A DNA stretch of 5,706 bases from Acidobacteriota bacterium (lineage in GTDB: Bacteria > Acidobacteriota > Terriglobia > UBA7540), in NCBI GenBank assembly GCA_021828245.1, contig JAKASC010000162.1, positions 1 to 5,706 on the forward strand, in the 5' to 3' direction. The notes below the pieces were generated by a model, which saw only the letters and a program-made list of their open reading frames with translations, ran no database searches and was not told where the DNA came from. Both the position numbers and the translations under genes were made by a program. Below, in pieces: positions 1 to 5,706 of this stretch. Each line of letters begins with the position of its first letter. Position 1 is the first letter of the stretch.

Positions 1-158
1 GCGCCGAGGCTGAACGGCGCATTCAGAGCCAAATGCCTGCGGACGAAAAGGCTCGACAAGCGGACTTCGTCGTGGATTGCTCGGGTACGCTCGAAGCCAC
101 TCGCCGACAAGTCGAAGCTCTTTATCCTCTCCTGGAGCGCCTGGCGTGGAACCTGTAA
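1..158 (+). CDS. coaE: Dephospho-CoA kinase, C-terminal fragment (5' end outside window)
   Basis: CoaE phosphorylates the 3'-hydroxyl of the ribose in dephospho-CoA with ATP, the last step of coenzyme A synthesis, in the cytosol. Only the last 51 residues are present, read in frame from base 3 to the TAA at 156-158. The fragment carries the family's typical C-terminal pattern: 'RIQSQMPADEKARQADFVVD', then 'CSGTLEATRRQVEALY'. In known CoaE proteins this corresponds to the R-I-x-x-Q-M segment of the CoA-binding/lid region, followed by 'ADFVIDNSG' and a closing helix. The P-loop and catalytic core lie outside the window and cannot be judged. It is the only + strand gene here and it converges on the acyltransferase-like gene with 15 bases between stop codons. 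Identification rests on motif memory over a short stretch, but the pattern is distinctive. Confidence 0.88.
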   Translation, partial: AEAERRIQSQMPADEKARQADFVVDCSGTLEATRRQVEALYPLLERLAWNL

Positions 159-173
159 GCAGAATGAGTTGTT

Positions 174-968
174 TCAACCTTTCCGCCCAGGCGGTGACGT
201 CGAGCCGCCGGCCGCCAGGGCCTTTCTCCACGCATCGCCGCGCGCCCGCAGCTCATCCAGCGTCTTTTGAACCTCTTGCACTTTTTTTGCCTGCTCTTCG
301 GGCTGCGCGTTACGGTCCACCGTGATGGGCGGGGCAATCCAAATGGCGGCGCGGCTGAAGGGATAAGGAATCTGAAAGAGGTCCCAACTCTTGCGGAAAA
401 CATAGGCGCGGTGAAGCGCGATGTGAAAACAGAGAATCGGCGCGCCCGTCAACTGAGCGAGCAACACCGCGCCGGGCTTGGCGACGTAGCGCGGACCGCG
501 CGGGCCGTCAATGGTGAAGGCGGAGTCAACCCCTCGCGCGTGGCTCCGCGCCATTTCCATGAGAGCGCGTCTTCCGCCCCGCGAACTTGAGCCGCGCGCC
601 GCTCCATAACCGCATCGTTGGATGATGCGGGCGATATACTCGCCGTCAAAATTCTGACTGGTCATCACCACAATGCCCCGATGACGCCAGAACCACGTGG
701 CGGCAAAAATCTCCCGATGCCAAAAGGTATAGATGAGCCCTTTGCCAAGTTTCCTTCCGGCTTCCCAGTTTTCCCACCCCTCGACGTCAACCCGGAGCGT
801 GCGGCCTATCGTGGAAACCGCAAAGAAGCCTACCCAGCTTGCGAGAAAAATCTTGGCGCGCTGCCAGCGGGTGAAGCTTCGCGGCGACGGTTCGGCTCGG
901 ACGTTGCTATCGGAAGTTTGCGGCTTGGAGGGTTCCGTAGTGGCCACTCGCGCCGAAACTGGCTCCAT
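174..968 (-). CDS. DUF374-type lysophospholipid acyltransferase-like protein
   Basis: A 264-residue protein resembling the DUF374 branch of the lysophospholipid acyltransferase superfamily, presumably a membrane-associated enzyme moving an acyl chain onto a lipid or glycolipid; the real substrate is unknown. Visible signatures are one hydrophobic segment near residues 39-53 (probable membrane anchor), 'FWHRE' at 82-86 with candidate catalytic His84, 'SQNFDGEYIARI' at 104-115, 'RGSSSRGGRRAL' at 125-136, 'IDGPRGPRYVAKPG' at 153-166, and 'SWDLFQIPYPFSR' at 194-206. These match the family order as I remember it. The first 35 residues are polar and Ser/Pro-rich, and the last 15 are Gly/Ser/Pro-rich, both probably disordered. 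The classical HX4D aspartate is absent (Ala89). The start is the ATG at 966-968; no clear Shine-Dalgarno precedes it. It lies 32 bases after the methyltransferase stop, so it is probably the last gene of that operon. Confidence 0.85.
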   Translation of the reverse strand: MEPVSARVATTEPSKPQTSDSNVRAEPSPRSFTRWQRAKIFLASWVGFFAVSTIGRTLRVDVEGWENWEAGRKLGKGLIYTFWHREIFAATWFWRHRGIVVMTSQNFDGEYIARIIQRCGYGAARGSSSRGGRRALMEMARSHARGVDSAFTIDGPRGPRYVAKPGAVLLAQLTGAPILCFHIALHRAYVFRKSWDLFQIPYPFSRAAIWIAPPITVDRNAQPEEQAKKVQEVQKTLDELRARGDAWRKALAAGGSTSPPGRKG

Positions 969-1000
969 AGGGCAATTATCTCACACTGAATTTCTCACGT

Positions 1001-1723
1001 TCATCCGGCGCTGCGCGGGCGCGCGCGTCGGACCATCCAGGCACGGACGAGAAAGTAAACCGCCAACCCGCTCCACACGATGCCATCAAACAGGCCGGCC
1101 TCAAGCGTGATAGCAAAAACGGCGGCGGCCACGGCCAGAATCCACATCCATATTTCGGCCGCCCAGGCCTGTCCCCAGTGAGGCTCGGCCAACCCGGGGG
1201 GCACTCGAGGCCGCAGGGCCGGCCAAAGCCGCGGCACTCGCGCGAAATATTCACGGTAGGCTTCGCCTTGTTTTTCAAGCAGCGCCGCCTCCTCGCGCCC
1301 AATGAGGCGGAGCACCAAAAACACCATCCCACCCACCAGGACCACGGCGCCCAAAGGAGGAGCCATCGGGGCAAACCCGATCGCCAGCAAAATGTTGCCG
1401 AGGTAAAGCGGGTTTCGCACAAAACGATACGGACCGTCCGCCACTAAGCGATCGGCCCGCACGACTTTGTCCCGCACTACCTCCTTATGAAGATAAGCTG
1501 TCCCCCATGTCCTTAACCAGGCCCCAAGACCAATCAGCAAGGCGCCGAGCGCAAAGATACAGCGTCCCGCTCCTCCCCACGCAGGTGGCGCGACGCGACC
1601 CGTCACCCTGAGCAGCCATTCCGCGGAGTTCACGGGCTGCAAGGCATAAGAGCCAAACGTCAATAGGAAAAGTGCGAAGAAGAACCATCCGCGCCGACGG
1701 AATTCAAACTCGCTAGCACGCAT
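1001..1723 (-). CDS. ICMT/PEMT-family integral-membrane methyltransferase
   Basis: A 240-residue membrane protein of the isoprenylcysteine carboxyl methyltransferase / phospholipid methyltransferase superfamily, which use S-adenosylmethionine to methylate membrane-embedded substrates. Hydrophobic segments lie near residues 12-28, 53-74, 107-140 (probably two passes), 188-209 and 214-229. The family signature is the stretch 'DGPYRFVRNPLYLGN' at 96-110, followed by 'REEAALLEKQGEAYREYFAR' at 143-162 and 'VPRLWP' at 163-168. In characterised relatives this C-terminal half binds SAM. Basic residues flank both ends ('RRR' at 9-11, 'VRRARPR' at 231-237). The ATG at 1721-1723 begins 18 bases after the ETF-QO stop, with only a weak purine stretch as ribosome site, so translational coupling is plausible. 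Bacteria generally lack prenylated CaaX proteins, so the true substrate is probably a lipid or another small molecule. The family call is firm; the substrate cannot be read from sequence. Confidence 0.87.
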   Translation of the reverse strand: MRASEFEFRRRGWFFFALFLLTFGSYALQPVNSAEWLLRVTGRVAPPAWGGAGRCIFALGALLIGLGAWLRTWGTAYLHKEVVRDKVVRADRLVADGPYRFVRNPLYLGNILLAIGFAPMAPPLGAVVLVGGMVFLVLRLIGREEAALLEKQGEAYREYFARVPRLWPALRPRVPPGLAEPHWGQAWAAEIWMWILAVAAAVFAITLEAGLFDGIVWSGLAVYFLVRAWMVRRARPRSAG

Positions 1724-1741
1724 CGTCTCTGGCCCTGGCGC

Positions 1742-3436
1742 TCACATCCCGTCGTAGTGCGGCCCGCCGCCACCCTCAGGTGGGACCCAAGTAATGATTT
1801 GATAGGGATCAGCGATATCGCACGTCTTACAGTGCACGCAGTTCGAACTGTTGACCCTCAAATGTTTTCCTTGCCCGCCACTGTCCGTCTCCATCTCATA
1901 AACCGCGGCGGGGCAAAAATACTGACACGGATTCCCGTATTCGACAATGCAGCGCCCGTTACAGATGTTGAAGTCGGCAATGTGCAAGTGCGACGGCTGA
2001 TTTTCCTCGTGGCGGGTCCCCGAGTGATAGACATCCGATAATTTATCGAACGTGAGTTTGCCGTCGGGCTTGGTTTTCGGCGGAGGCGAAGCCTGGCAAT
2101 CCTCGAGCCGTTGCATGGACTCATAATCAGGCCGTGACCTATAGCGGGACCGCAACCCGCGGCCGCACGTGGCCAACTGGAGTCCCACATGGAAAGTTGC
2201 GGACCAAAGGCCACGGCCAAAGCTTTGGCGATAATTTCGCGCCCGCCACAATTCTTCCTTAACCCAGCTTGTTTGCCATCGCCGCTCGAATTGCCTGAGG
2301 GCTTCGGCCGAACTGTCCCGTCTCAACAACGCGTCGAAAATAGTCTCCGCGGCCAGCATGCCCGTTTTCATGGCCAAATGGATGCCCTTCAGCCGCTGGG
2401 AGTTCAGAAAGCCGGCGGCATCGCCGATGAGGATAAGGCCATCCGCTACGGTCCGGGGAATCGCAAAGTAACCACCCTCGGGGATGGTCTTCGCGCCATA
2501 GCGGACCATCTGGCCGCCGTGAAGTTGCTCCCGCAGCCAGGGATGGGTCTTATACCGTTGGAAGGCATTGTGCGCGTCGAAGCGAGGGTCACGCTCGTCC
2601 AACCCGACGACCAACCCGACGGCCAGTCGCGTTTCTGTCAGCGCATAAAGAAAGCCTCCTCCAAACTGACGAGCCTCAAGAGGCCAGCCTGCCGTGTGGA
2701 TCACCGTGCCCGGCTTGAGGCGACCCGGCGGAACTTCCCAAAGCTCTTTGACGCCGATGCTGTAATTCTGCGGGCTTGAGCCGCGGTCAAGATGAAGCCG
2801 CTGAATGGCCTGCTTGCTCAGCGAGCCGCGCGGCCCCTCCGCCAAAACCGTAACCTGAGCATGGATGTCATAACCCGGCTGGAAATTCGGCTTGGGATGG
2901 CCGTTCCGGTCCAAACCCTTGTCATCGGTGCGAACACCGACCACGCGTTCGCCTTCATAAAGCAATTCCGCCCCCGCAATGCCGGGAAATAGATTTGCGC
3001 CCGCGTCTTCCGCAAGCCTTCCCATCCATTTGACAAGCTGATTGAGAGAAACAACCAAGTTGCCATGATTGCGGAGAAAGGGAGGCGTGACCGGCAGCTT
3101 CCATCGTCCGCCCTCGGTCAGAAAATAAACAGCCTCGTCCGCCACGGGAGTTCCAAGCGGCGGCTTGCAGGTCTCATAATCGGGAACCAGTTTGCGCAGG
3201 GCCTTGGGATCGAGCACGGCGCCCGAAAGCGAGTGTGCGCCGATTTCGCTTCCTTTTTCGATGACGTAAATACTTTCGGGCGAAAGCGGAGCGGGCTCAA
3301 GCCCTGCTCCGTGCTGGTACTCTCGGATAAGTTGCGTTAGCCGCAGCGCGCAACTGAGCCCGGCAGGCCCGGCCCCCACGATGAGCACATCTGCTTCGAG
3401 GCGCTCCCGAGTTGGCTCCGGCATGGCTTCCTCCAC
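1742..3436 (-). CDS. Electron transfer flavoprotein:ubiquinone oxidoreductase (ETF-QO)
   Basis: This membrane-associated FAD and 4Fe-4S enzyme takes electrons from reduced ETF, loaded by acyl-CoA and related dehydrogenases, and reduces the quinone pool. The 564 residues match the usual size of about 550. The FAD-binding Rossmann motif is 'DVLIVGAGPAGLSCALRL' at 16-33. 'EKGSEIGAHSLSGAVLDP' (60-77) is typical of the family, and the second FAD motif is 'LILIGDAAGFLN' at 334-345, followed by 'KGIHLAMKTGMLAAE' (350-364). The C-terminal ferredoxin-like domain holds Cys508 in 'FCPAAVYE' and Cys533, Cys536 and Cys539 in 'NCVHCKTCD', the four expected cluster ligands. The protein ends in the family's 'PPEGGGGPHYDGM'. 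It appears intact and is the first gene of a likely three-gene operon. Two starts compete: GTG at 3434-3436 (used here) and ATG at 3422-3424, four codons later, each with its own ribosome site. ETF subunit genes are not in the window. Confidence 0.96.
   Translation of the reverse strand: MEEAMPEPTRERLEADVLIVGAGPAGLSCALRLTQLIREYQHGAGLEPAPLSPESIYVIEKGSEIGAHSLSGAVLDPKALRKLVPDYETCKPPLGTPVADEAVYFLTEGGRWKLPVTPPFLRNHGNLVVSLNQLVKWMGRLAEDAGANLFPGIAGAELLYEGERVVGVRTDDKGLDRNGHPKPNFQPGYDIHAQVTVLAEGPRGSLSKQAIQRLHLDRGSSPQNYSIGVKELWEVPPGRLKPGTVIHTAGWPLEARQFGGGFLYALTETRLAVGLVVGLDERDPRFDAHNAFQRYKTHPWLREQLHGGQMVRYGAKTIPEGGYFAIPRTVADGLILIGDAAGFLNSQRLKGIHLAMKTGMLAAETIFDALLRRDSSAEALRQFERRWQTSWVKEELWRARNYRQSFGRGLWSATFHVGLQLATCGRGLRSRYRSRPDYESMQRLEDCQASPPPKTKPDGKLTFDKLSDVYHSGTRHEENQPSHLHIADFNICNGRCIVEYGNPCQYFCPAAVYEMETDSGGQGKHLRVNSSNCVHCKTCDIADPYQIITWVPPEGGGGPHYDGM
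3430..3434 (-). promoter_or_regulatory. Alternative ribosome binding site GGAGG for the ATG start of ETF-QO
   Basis: On the - strand GGAGG lies five bases upstream of the ATG at 3422-3424. It overlaps the GTG start and the first codons of the longer reading. It would give a protein four residues shorter, starting 'MPEPTRERLEADVLIVG', which still contains the full FAD motif. The purines could instead simply be the Glu-Glu codons of the longer form. Confidence 0.45.
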
Positions 3437-3444
3437 CTGACTCT

Positions 3445-3449
3445 CTCCT
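3445..3449 (-). promoter_or_regulatory. Ribosome binding site AGGAG for the GTG start of ETF-QO
   Basis: On the - strand AGGAG lies eight bases upstream of the GTG at 3434-3436, a good spacing. It supports the longer ETF-QO product but does not exclude the alternative start described separately. Confidence 0.5.
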
Positions 3450-3491
3450 ATTGTGTCCTATTCAAGCGGCTGACGGCGCGAAATCTCCTCG

Positions 3492-3505
3492 GCGACGAGC
3501 GTCGC
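3492..3505. repeat. Short inverted repeat GCGACG-AG-CGTCGC
   Basis: Two perfect 6-base arms are separated by two bases, 56 bases upstream of the ETF-QO GTG start. The near-palindrome could be a binding site for a dimeric regulator or an RNA hairpin with a 5-bp stem and 4-base loop. No second copy was noticed in the window, so a regulatory role is a guess. Confidence 0.3.
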
Positions 3506-3544
3506 ACCTCTCCCCGACTCCCGCCAGGATGAGCCAGCAAGAGG

Positions 3545-3559
3545 GCCGTGTGGCACGGC
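3545..3559. repeat. Short inverted repeat (6-bp stem, 3-base loop)
   Basis: GCCGTG, TGG, CACGGC forms a perfect 6-bp stem in the gap between hisA and ETF-QO. Downstream of it on the - strand comes CCTCTTGC rather than a run of T, so it is not a standard intrinsic terminator. It may be a weak RNA hairpin or chance in GC-rich DNA. Confidence 0.35.
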
Positions 3560-3656
3560 TTCCCGCGTCGTGTAGGAGATGGCGCGCCACGCGCTTCCCT
3601 TGGGGCAAACTTGCCTGCGGGGCATGAGCAAGCAAGGAGTGGGCTCCGCGGCCATG

Positions 3657-4379
3657 CTATGCGGAGGATGATTCCTCTGCGGGCCCGCTCGGATAGCGAG
3701 CAAACAGTTCAGGAAACACCTTCCGATAGATGGCCATGCCCAGGGCAGCATTCATGCCGAGTTGCTCGAGCGCTTGAATTTCTTCGTCGGTGGTGATGCC
3801 GCCGGCAGCGGTGATGGGCAGACGAGTGAAGGACCGCAGGCGGCGAAACCATTCAAGGTTCGTGCCCTGAAGTTGACCTTCCGCGTCAATGTACGTGCAG
3901 AGAAATTCTGAAGCGTACGGCTCAAGCTGAGGCAGCGCTTCGGCGGAGGTCATCGGCAGTGTTTCTCGCCATCCGTGGATGGCCACGTGGTCACCCCGGC
4001 AGTCCACGCCGATCATAATTTGCTCGCGGGGAATGGCCGCCGCAAGCGGGCGCAAAAACTCACGGCGGATGCCGAGGCGGGTGAAAGCCGCACTGCCCAC
4101 GATGACTTTTTTGGCGCCGGCCGCAAGAACTTCCTGCGCCCGCTCAATGCTGCGGATGCCTCCGCCCACGCGGCAGGGCTTGCGACGGCAGAGGTCATGG
4201 ACCAAGTCGGCCTGTGGTTTTCCCCCCATCGCCGCGTCCAGATCAATCACTTGAATCTCGGGGTATTCCGAGAATTTCTCCAGCACCGCCAGGGGGTCGG
4301 GCAGTTCCAGGAACTTCTCCCGCCCCTGGACGAGTTGGACGACCTTGCGTCCCATGAGATCAATGCAGGGAATTATCAT
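3657..4379 (-). CDS. hisA: Phosphoribosyl-formimino-AICAR-phosphate isomerase (ProFAR isomerase)
   Basis: HisA converts ProFAR to PRFAR by an Amadori rearrangement, supplying the substrate of HisF. It is a single-domain (beta-alpha)8 barrel in the cytosol. The 240 residues match the family length. Visible elements are 'IIPCIDLMG' at 2-10 with catalytic Asp7, 'KVVQLVQG' at 12-19, first phosphate site 'RVGGGIRS' at 70-77, 'VGSAAF' at 94-99, 'GVDCRG' at 124-129 with second catalytic Asp126, and second phosphate site 'TAAGGIT' at 190-196. The loop 'CTYIDAEGQLQGTN' (161-174) differs from the E. coli-type 'CTDISRDGTLAGSN'. The ATG at 4377-4379 is fixed by the family's 'MIIP' N-terminus, although no clear Shine-Dalgarno precedes it. 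The C-terminal tail 'GPAEESSSA' is polar and probably disordered. The gene follows hisF by 56 bases. It is HisA and not HisF by its N-terminus and its GGI(R/T) sites. Confidence 0.94.
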   Translation of the reverse strand: MIIPCIDLMGRKVVQLVQGREKFLELPDPLAVLEKFSEYPEIQVIDLDAAMGGKPQADLVHDLCRRKPCRVGGGIRSIERAQEVLAAGAKKVIVGSAAFTRLGIRREFLRPLAAAIPREQIMIGVDCRGDHVAIHGWRETLPMTSAEALPQLEPYASEFLCTYIDAEGQLQGTNLEWFRRLRSFTRLPITAAGGITTDEEIQALEQLGMNAALGMAIYRKVFPELFARYPSGPAEESSSA

Positions 4380-4435
4380 AGAATGATGCCGCTGAAGTTA
4401 TGGTGCCTGAAAGTCGCGGTCCTTCCAGCCTTGGT

Positions 4436-5200
4436 TCAAAGCCTCACCGGAATTCCCTCCTTGCGCAGATACTCCTTGAGGCTGCGGATGGAGTGTTGAC
4501 CAAAATGGAAGATGGAAGCTGCGAGCGCCGCGTCCGCCGCACCGTCGCGAAAGACTTCCGCAAAGTGTTCCAGCCGTCCCGCCCCGCCCGAGGCAATTAC
4601 CGGAATGTGAACGGCACGCGCGATGAGGCGCGTAAGTTCGCAGTCGAAGCCCCGTCGAGTCCCGTCGGCATCCATCGAAGTGAGCAAGAATTCTCCGGCG
4701 CCGAGCGACTCGGCTTGCTTGGCCCAATCGAGGGCATCGAGGCCCGTCGGGTGCGTTCCGCCATAAGTGACGACTTCCCAAGCGGCGGTCTCGCCGGGTC
4801 GCCGCCTTGCGTCAATGGCAACGACAATCGCCTGTCGGCCAAAACTTGAGGCCAGCGCCGCGATGAGGTTCGGGTTCTCGACAGCAGCCGTATTCACCGC
4901 CACTTTGTCGGCGCCCGCCTCGAGCAACCGCCGGCCATCTTCGAAAGTTCTCACGCCGCCGCCCACCGTCAACGGAATAAAGAGCTTGCGAGCCACTTGA
5001 CGGACGGTTTCCATCAGCGTCGCGCGCCCTTCGCGGGAAGCGGAAATGTCAAGCATCACCAGCTCGTCCGCGCCTTCGCGGTTGTACGCTTCGGCCAGCT
5101 CGCCGGGATCGCCGGCATCGCGCAAATTGACAAACTGCACGCCCTTGACGACTCGCCCATCCTTGCAATCGAGACACGGAATGATGCGCTTGGCAAACAT
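4436..5200 (-). CDS. hisF: Imidazole glycerol phosphate synthase, cyclase subunit HisF
   Basis: HisF uses ammonia delivered by HisH to turn PRFAR into imidazole glycerol phosphate and AICAR. It acts as a cytosolic HisF-HisH complex. The 254 residues are the usual length. Seen are 'RIIPCLDCKDGRVVKGVQF' at 5-23 with catalytic Asp11 and Lys19, 'GADELV' at 43-48, first phosphate site 'TVGGGVRT' at 78-85, 'GADKVAVNT' at 96-104, 'VAIDARR' at 127-133 with catalytic Asp130, 'GAGEFLLTSMDADGTRRG' at 167-184, and second phosphate site 'ASGGAG' at 203-208. The residues that gate the ammonia tunnel in the Thermotoga enzyme are all present by alignment (Arg5, Glu46, Lys99 and the Glu at 170). The ATG at 5198-5200 has GGGAG five bases upstream (5206-5210). 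The gene lies 79 bases after hisH. No defect is visible. Confidence 0.97.
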   Translation of the reverse strand: MFAKRIIPCLDCKDGRVVKGVQFVNLRDAGDPGELAEAYNREGADELVMLDISASREGRATLMETVRQVARKLFIPLTVGGGVRTFEDGRRLLEAGADKVAVNTAAVENPNLIAALASSFGRQAIVVAIDARRRPGETAAWEVVTYGGTHPTGLDALDWAKQAESLGAGEFLLTSMDADGTRRGFDCELTRLIARAVHIPVIASGGAGRLEHFAEVFRDGAADAALAASIFHFGQHSIRSLKEYLRKEGIPVRL

Positions 5201-5250
5201 CGCTGCTCCCAGTCAAATTCGATACGTCAACCGCGCATCGCCTCCCGGCC

Positions 5251-5265
5251 GCAGGCATGGCCTGC
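5251..5265. repeat. Short inverted repeat in the hisH-hisF spacer
   Basis: GCAGGC, ATG, GCCTGC gives a perfect 6-bp stem with a 3-base loop in the 79-base spacer, 15 bases after the hisH stop on the - strand. No T-run follows, so termination is unlikely. It could be an RNA hairpin affecting stability between the two genes, or chance. Confidence 0.3.
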
Positions 5266-5279
5266 CAGATGTCCGGTTT

Positions 5280-5706
5280 CTAGCCCTCCAAGAAGTTTCT
5301 TAAAACCTGCAATCCGACATCGGCCGATTTCTCAGGGTGAAATTGTACCGTCGCGACCGTGCCCTTTTCGATGACGGAGCTGAAGGTTTGGCCGTACTCT
5401 GTGAAGGCGGTCGTGTGCGGTGTCACTGGAGCGTAGTAAGAGTGGCAAAAGTAAGCGAAGCTGCCATTAGGAATGCCGCGCAGGATTCCGCCGGCGCGCT
5501 TGATCTCCAATTGGCTCCAACCGACGTGGGGCACTTTGAAAACACCCTCAAAGCGACGCACCGGGCCCGCGAACAACCCCAGTCCAGATTCCTCGGGGGC
5601 CTCTTCGCTCGATTCAAACATGACTTGGAGACCCAGGCAGATGCCGAGGAAGGGCCGGCCGTCGGTGATCGCCTGAGTTAATGGAGCAAGGATGCCCCGA
5701 GATCGG
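5280..5706 (-). CDS. hisH: Imidazole glycerol phosphate synthase, glutaminase subunit HisH (N-terminus outside window)
   Basis: HisH is a class-I glutamine amidotransferase that hydrolyses glutamine and channels the ammonia into HisF. The window holds the C-terminal 141 residues, ending at the TAG at 5280-5282. About 60-70 N-terminal residues lie beyond the right edge. The nucleophile elbow 'FLGICLGLQVMF' is visible, with the catalytic cysteine codon at 5637-5639. The His and Glu of the triad are in 'VQFHPEKS' near the end (fragment residues 123 and 125). Between them lie 'KVPHVGWSQL', where most relatives I remember read 'PHMGWN', and 'FAYFCHSYY', matching the family's 'FYFVHSY'. The reading frame is open through the right edge, so the internal Met at 5619-5621 is not the start. 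Its product is expected to bind HisF encoded immediately downstream. Confidence 0.95.
   Translation of the reverse strand, partial: RSRGILAPLTQAITDGRPFLGICLGLQVMFESSEEAPEESGLGLFAGPVRRFEGVFKVPHVGWSQLEIKRAGGILRGIPNGSFAYFCHSYYAPVTPHTTAFTEYGQTFSSVIEKGTVATVQFHPEKSADVGLQVLRNFLEG

Larger units (their letters stand above)
3437..3656. other. Intergenic gap between hisA and ETF-QO genes
   Basis: This is the longest non-coding stretch in the window, 220 bases. It follows the hisA stop and precedes ETF-QO. It is the natural place for a hisA terminator and an ETF-QO promoter, but I see neither clearly: no hairpin followed by a T-run and no convincing -35/-10 pair. It contains three short inverted repeats (3492-3505, 3545-3559, 3580-3589) and the two ETF-QO ribosome sites at its ETF-QO end. 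A reading frame crosses it on the - strand (3458-3751), but it overlaps hisA out of frame and resembles nothing I know. Confidence 0.6.

Noticed and set aside
168..178. GTTG-TTT-CAAC hairpin at the acyltransferase-like stop codon
   Set aside because: The stem is only four base pairs with no T-run or GC-rich arm; it is too weak to call a terminator.
976..1422. 148-codon - strand open frame
   Set aside because: It lies almost wholly within the membrane methyltransferase gene in another frame. The methyltransferase frame carries clear family motifs; this one shows only shadow-like Cys/Trp/Arg content.
2590..2626. Tandem-looking repeat of CCAACCCGACG units
   Set aside because: It encodes the 'VGLVVGLDE' segment of ETF-QO, where the family itself has a repeated V-G-L/F pattern, so it is protein-driven and not a DNA repeat element.
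2189..2779. 196-codon + strand open frame
   Set aside because: It is antisense to the conserved middle of ETF-QO. Long antisense frames are expected in GC-rich genes, and no domain is recognisable.
3458..3751. 97-codon - strand open frame across the hisA/ETF-QO gap
   Set aside because: It overlaps the hisA 3' end out of frame, starts inside hisA, has an Arg/Pro/Ser-rich composition typical of GC-rich spurious frames and no recognisable motif.
3975..4499. 174-codon + strand open frame
   Set aside because: It runs antisense across the hisA start, the hisA-hisF spacer and the hisF end. It has no motif, and the opposing genes are certain.
5280..5621. A complete 113-residue gene starting at the Met at 5619-5621
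   Set aside because: The frame stays open to the window edge and the residues upstream of this Met form the HisH nucleophile elbow with its catalytic Cys, so this Met is internal.
1..5706. Search for CRISPR, tRNA, rRNA, transposase, toxin-antitoxin or defence genes
   Set aside because: No spaced direct repeats, cloverleaf-like segments, terminal inverted repeats or motifs of these families were seen; nearly all sequence is explained by housekeeping genes.

Overview
This is an ordinary-looking bacterial chromosome segment, GC-rich by eye and densely coding. It holds seven protein genes, two of them cut by the window ends. I found no RNA gene, mobile element, CRISPR array or phage signature. 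The lineage is uncertain. The form of HisA (its 'GMAIY' and 'YIDAEGQLQGT' stretches) and the housekeeping gene mix remind me of Acidobacteriota. That is an impression from memory and was not tested.

Layout from left to right. (1) The 3' end of coaE (last step of coenzyme A synthesis) runs on the + strand to 158. (2) All remaining genes are on the - strand and converge on coaE with only 15 bases between stop codons. Read in their own direction, from right to left, they form two groups. The first is a histidine-biosynthesis cluster in the order hisH (cut at the window edge), hisF, hisA. The second, after a 220-base gap (3437-3656), is an electron-transfer-flavoprotein:quinone oxidoreductase (ETF-QO), an integral-membrane ICMT/PEMT-type methyltransferase, and a DUF374-type lysophospholipid-acyltransferase-like protein. 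The last two are separated from their upstream neighbours by 18 and 32 bases, so co-transcription is likely.

How the genes work together. HisH releases ammonia from glutamine and HisF uses it to make the imidazole ring of IGP, with AICAR as by-product. HisA makes the substrate of HisF. The second group is membrane-oriented. ETF-QO passes electrons from fatty-acid and amino-acid oxidation through ETF to the quinone pool. The other two proteins look like membrane or lipid-modifying enzymes of unknown exact substrate.

I found no previously undescribed system. The points worth a second look are modest: the hisH-hisF-hisA order, a divergent active-site-loop motif in HisA, two competing start sites for ETF-QO, the ETF-QO/methyltransferase/acyltransferase gene set, the missing HX4D aspartate in the acyltransferase-like protein, and the inverted repeats in the 220-base gap.
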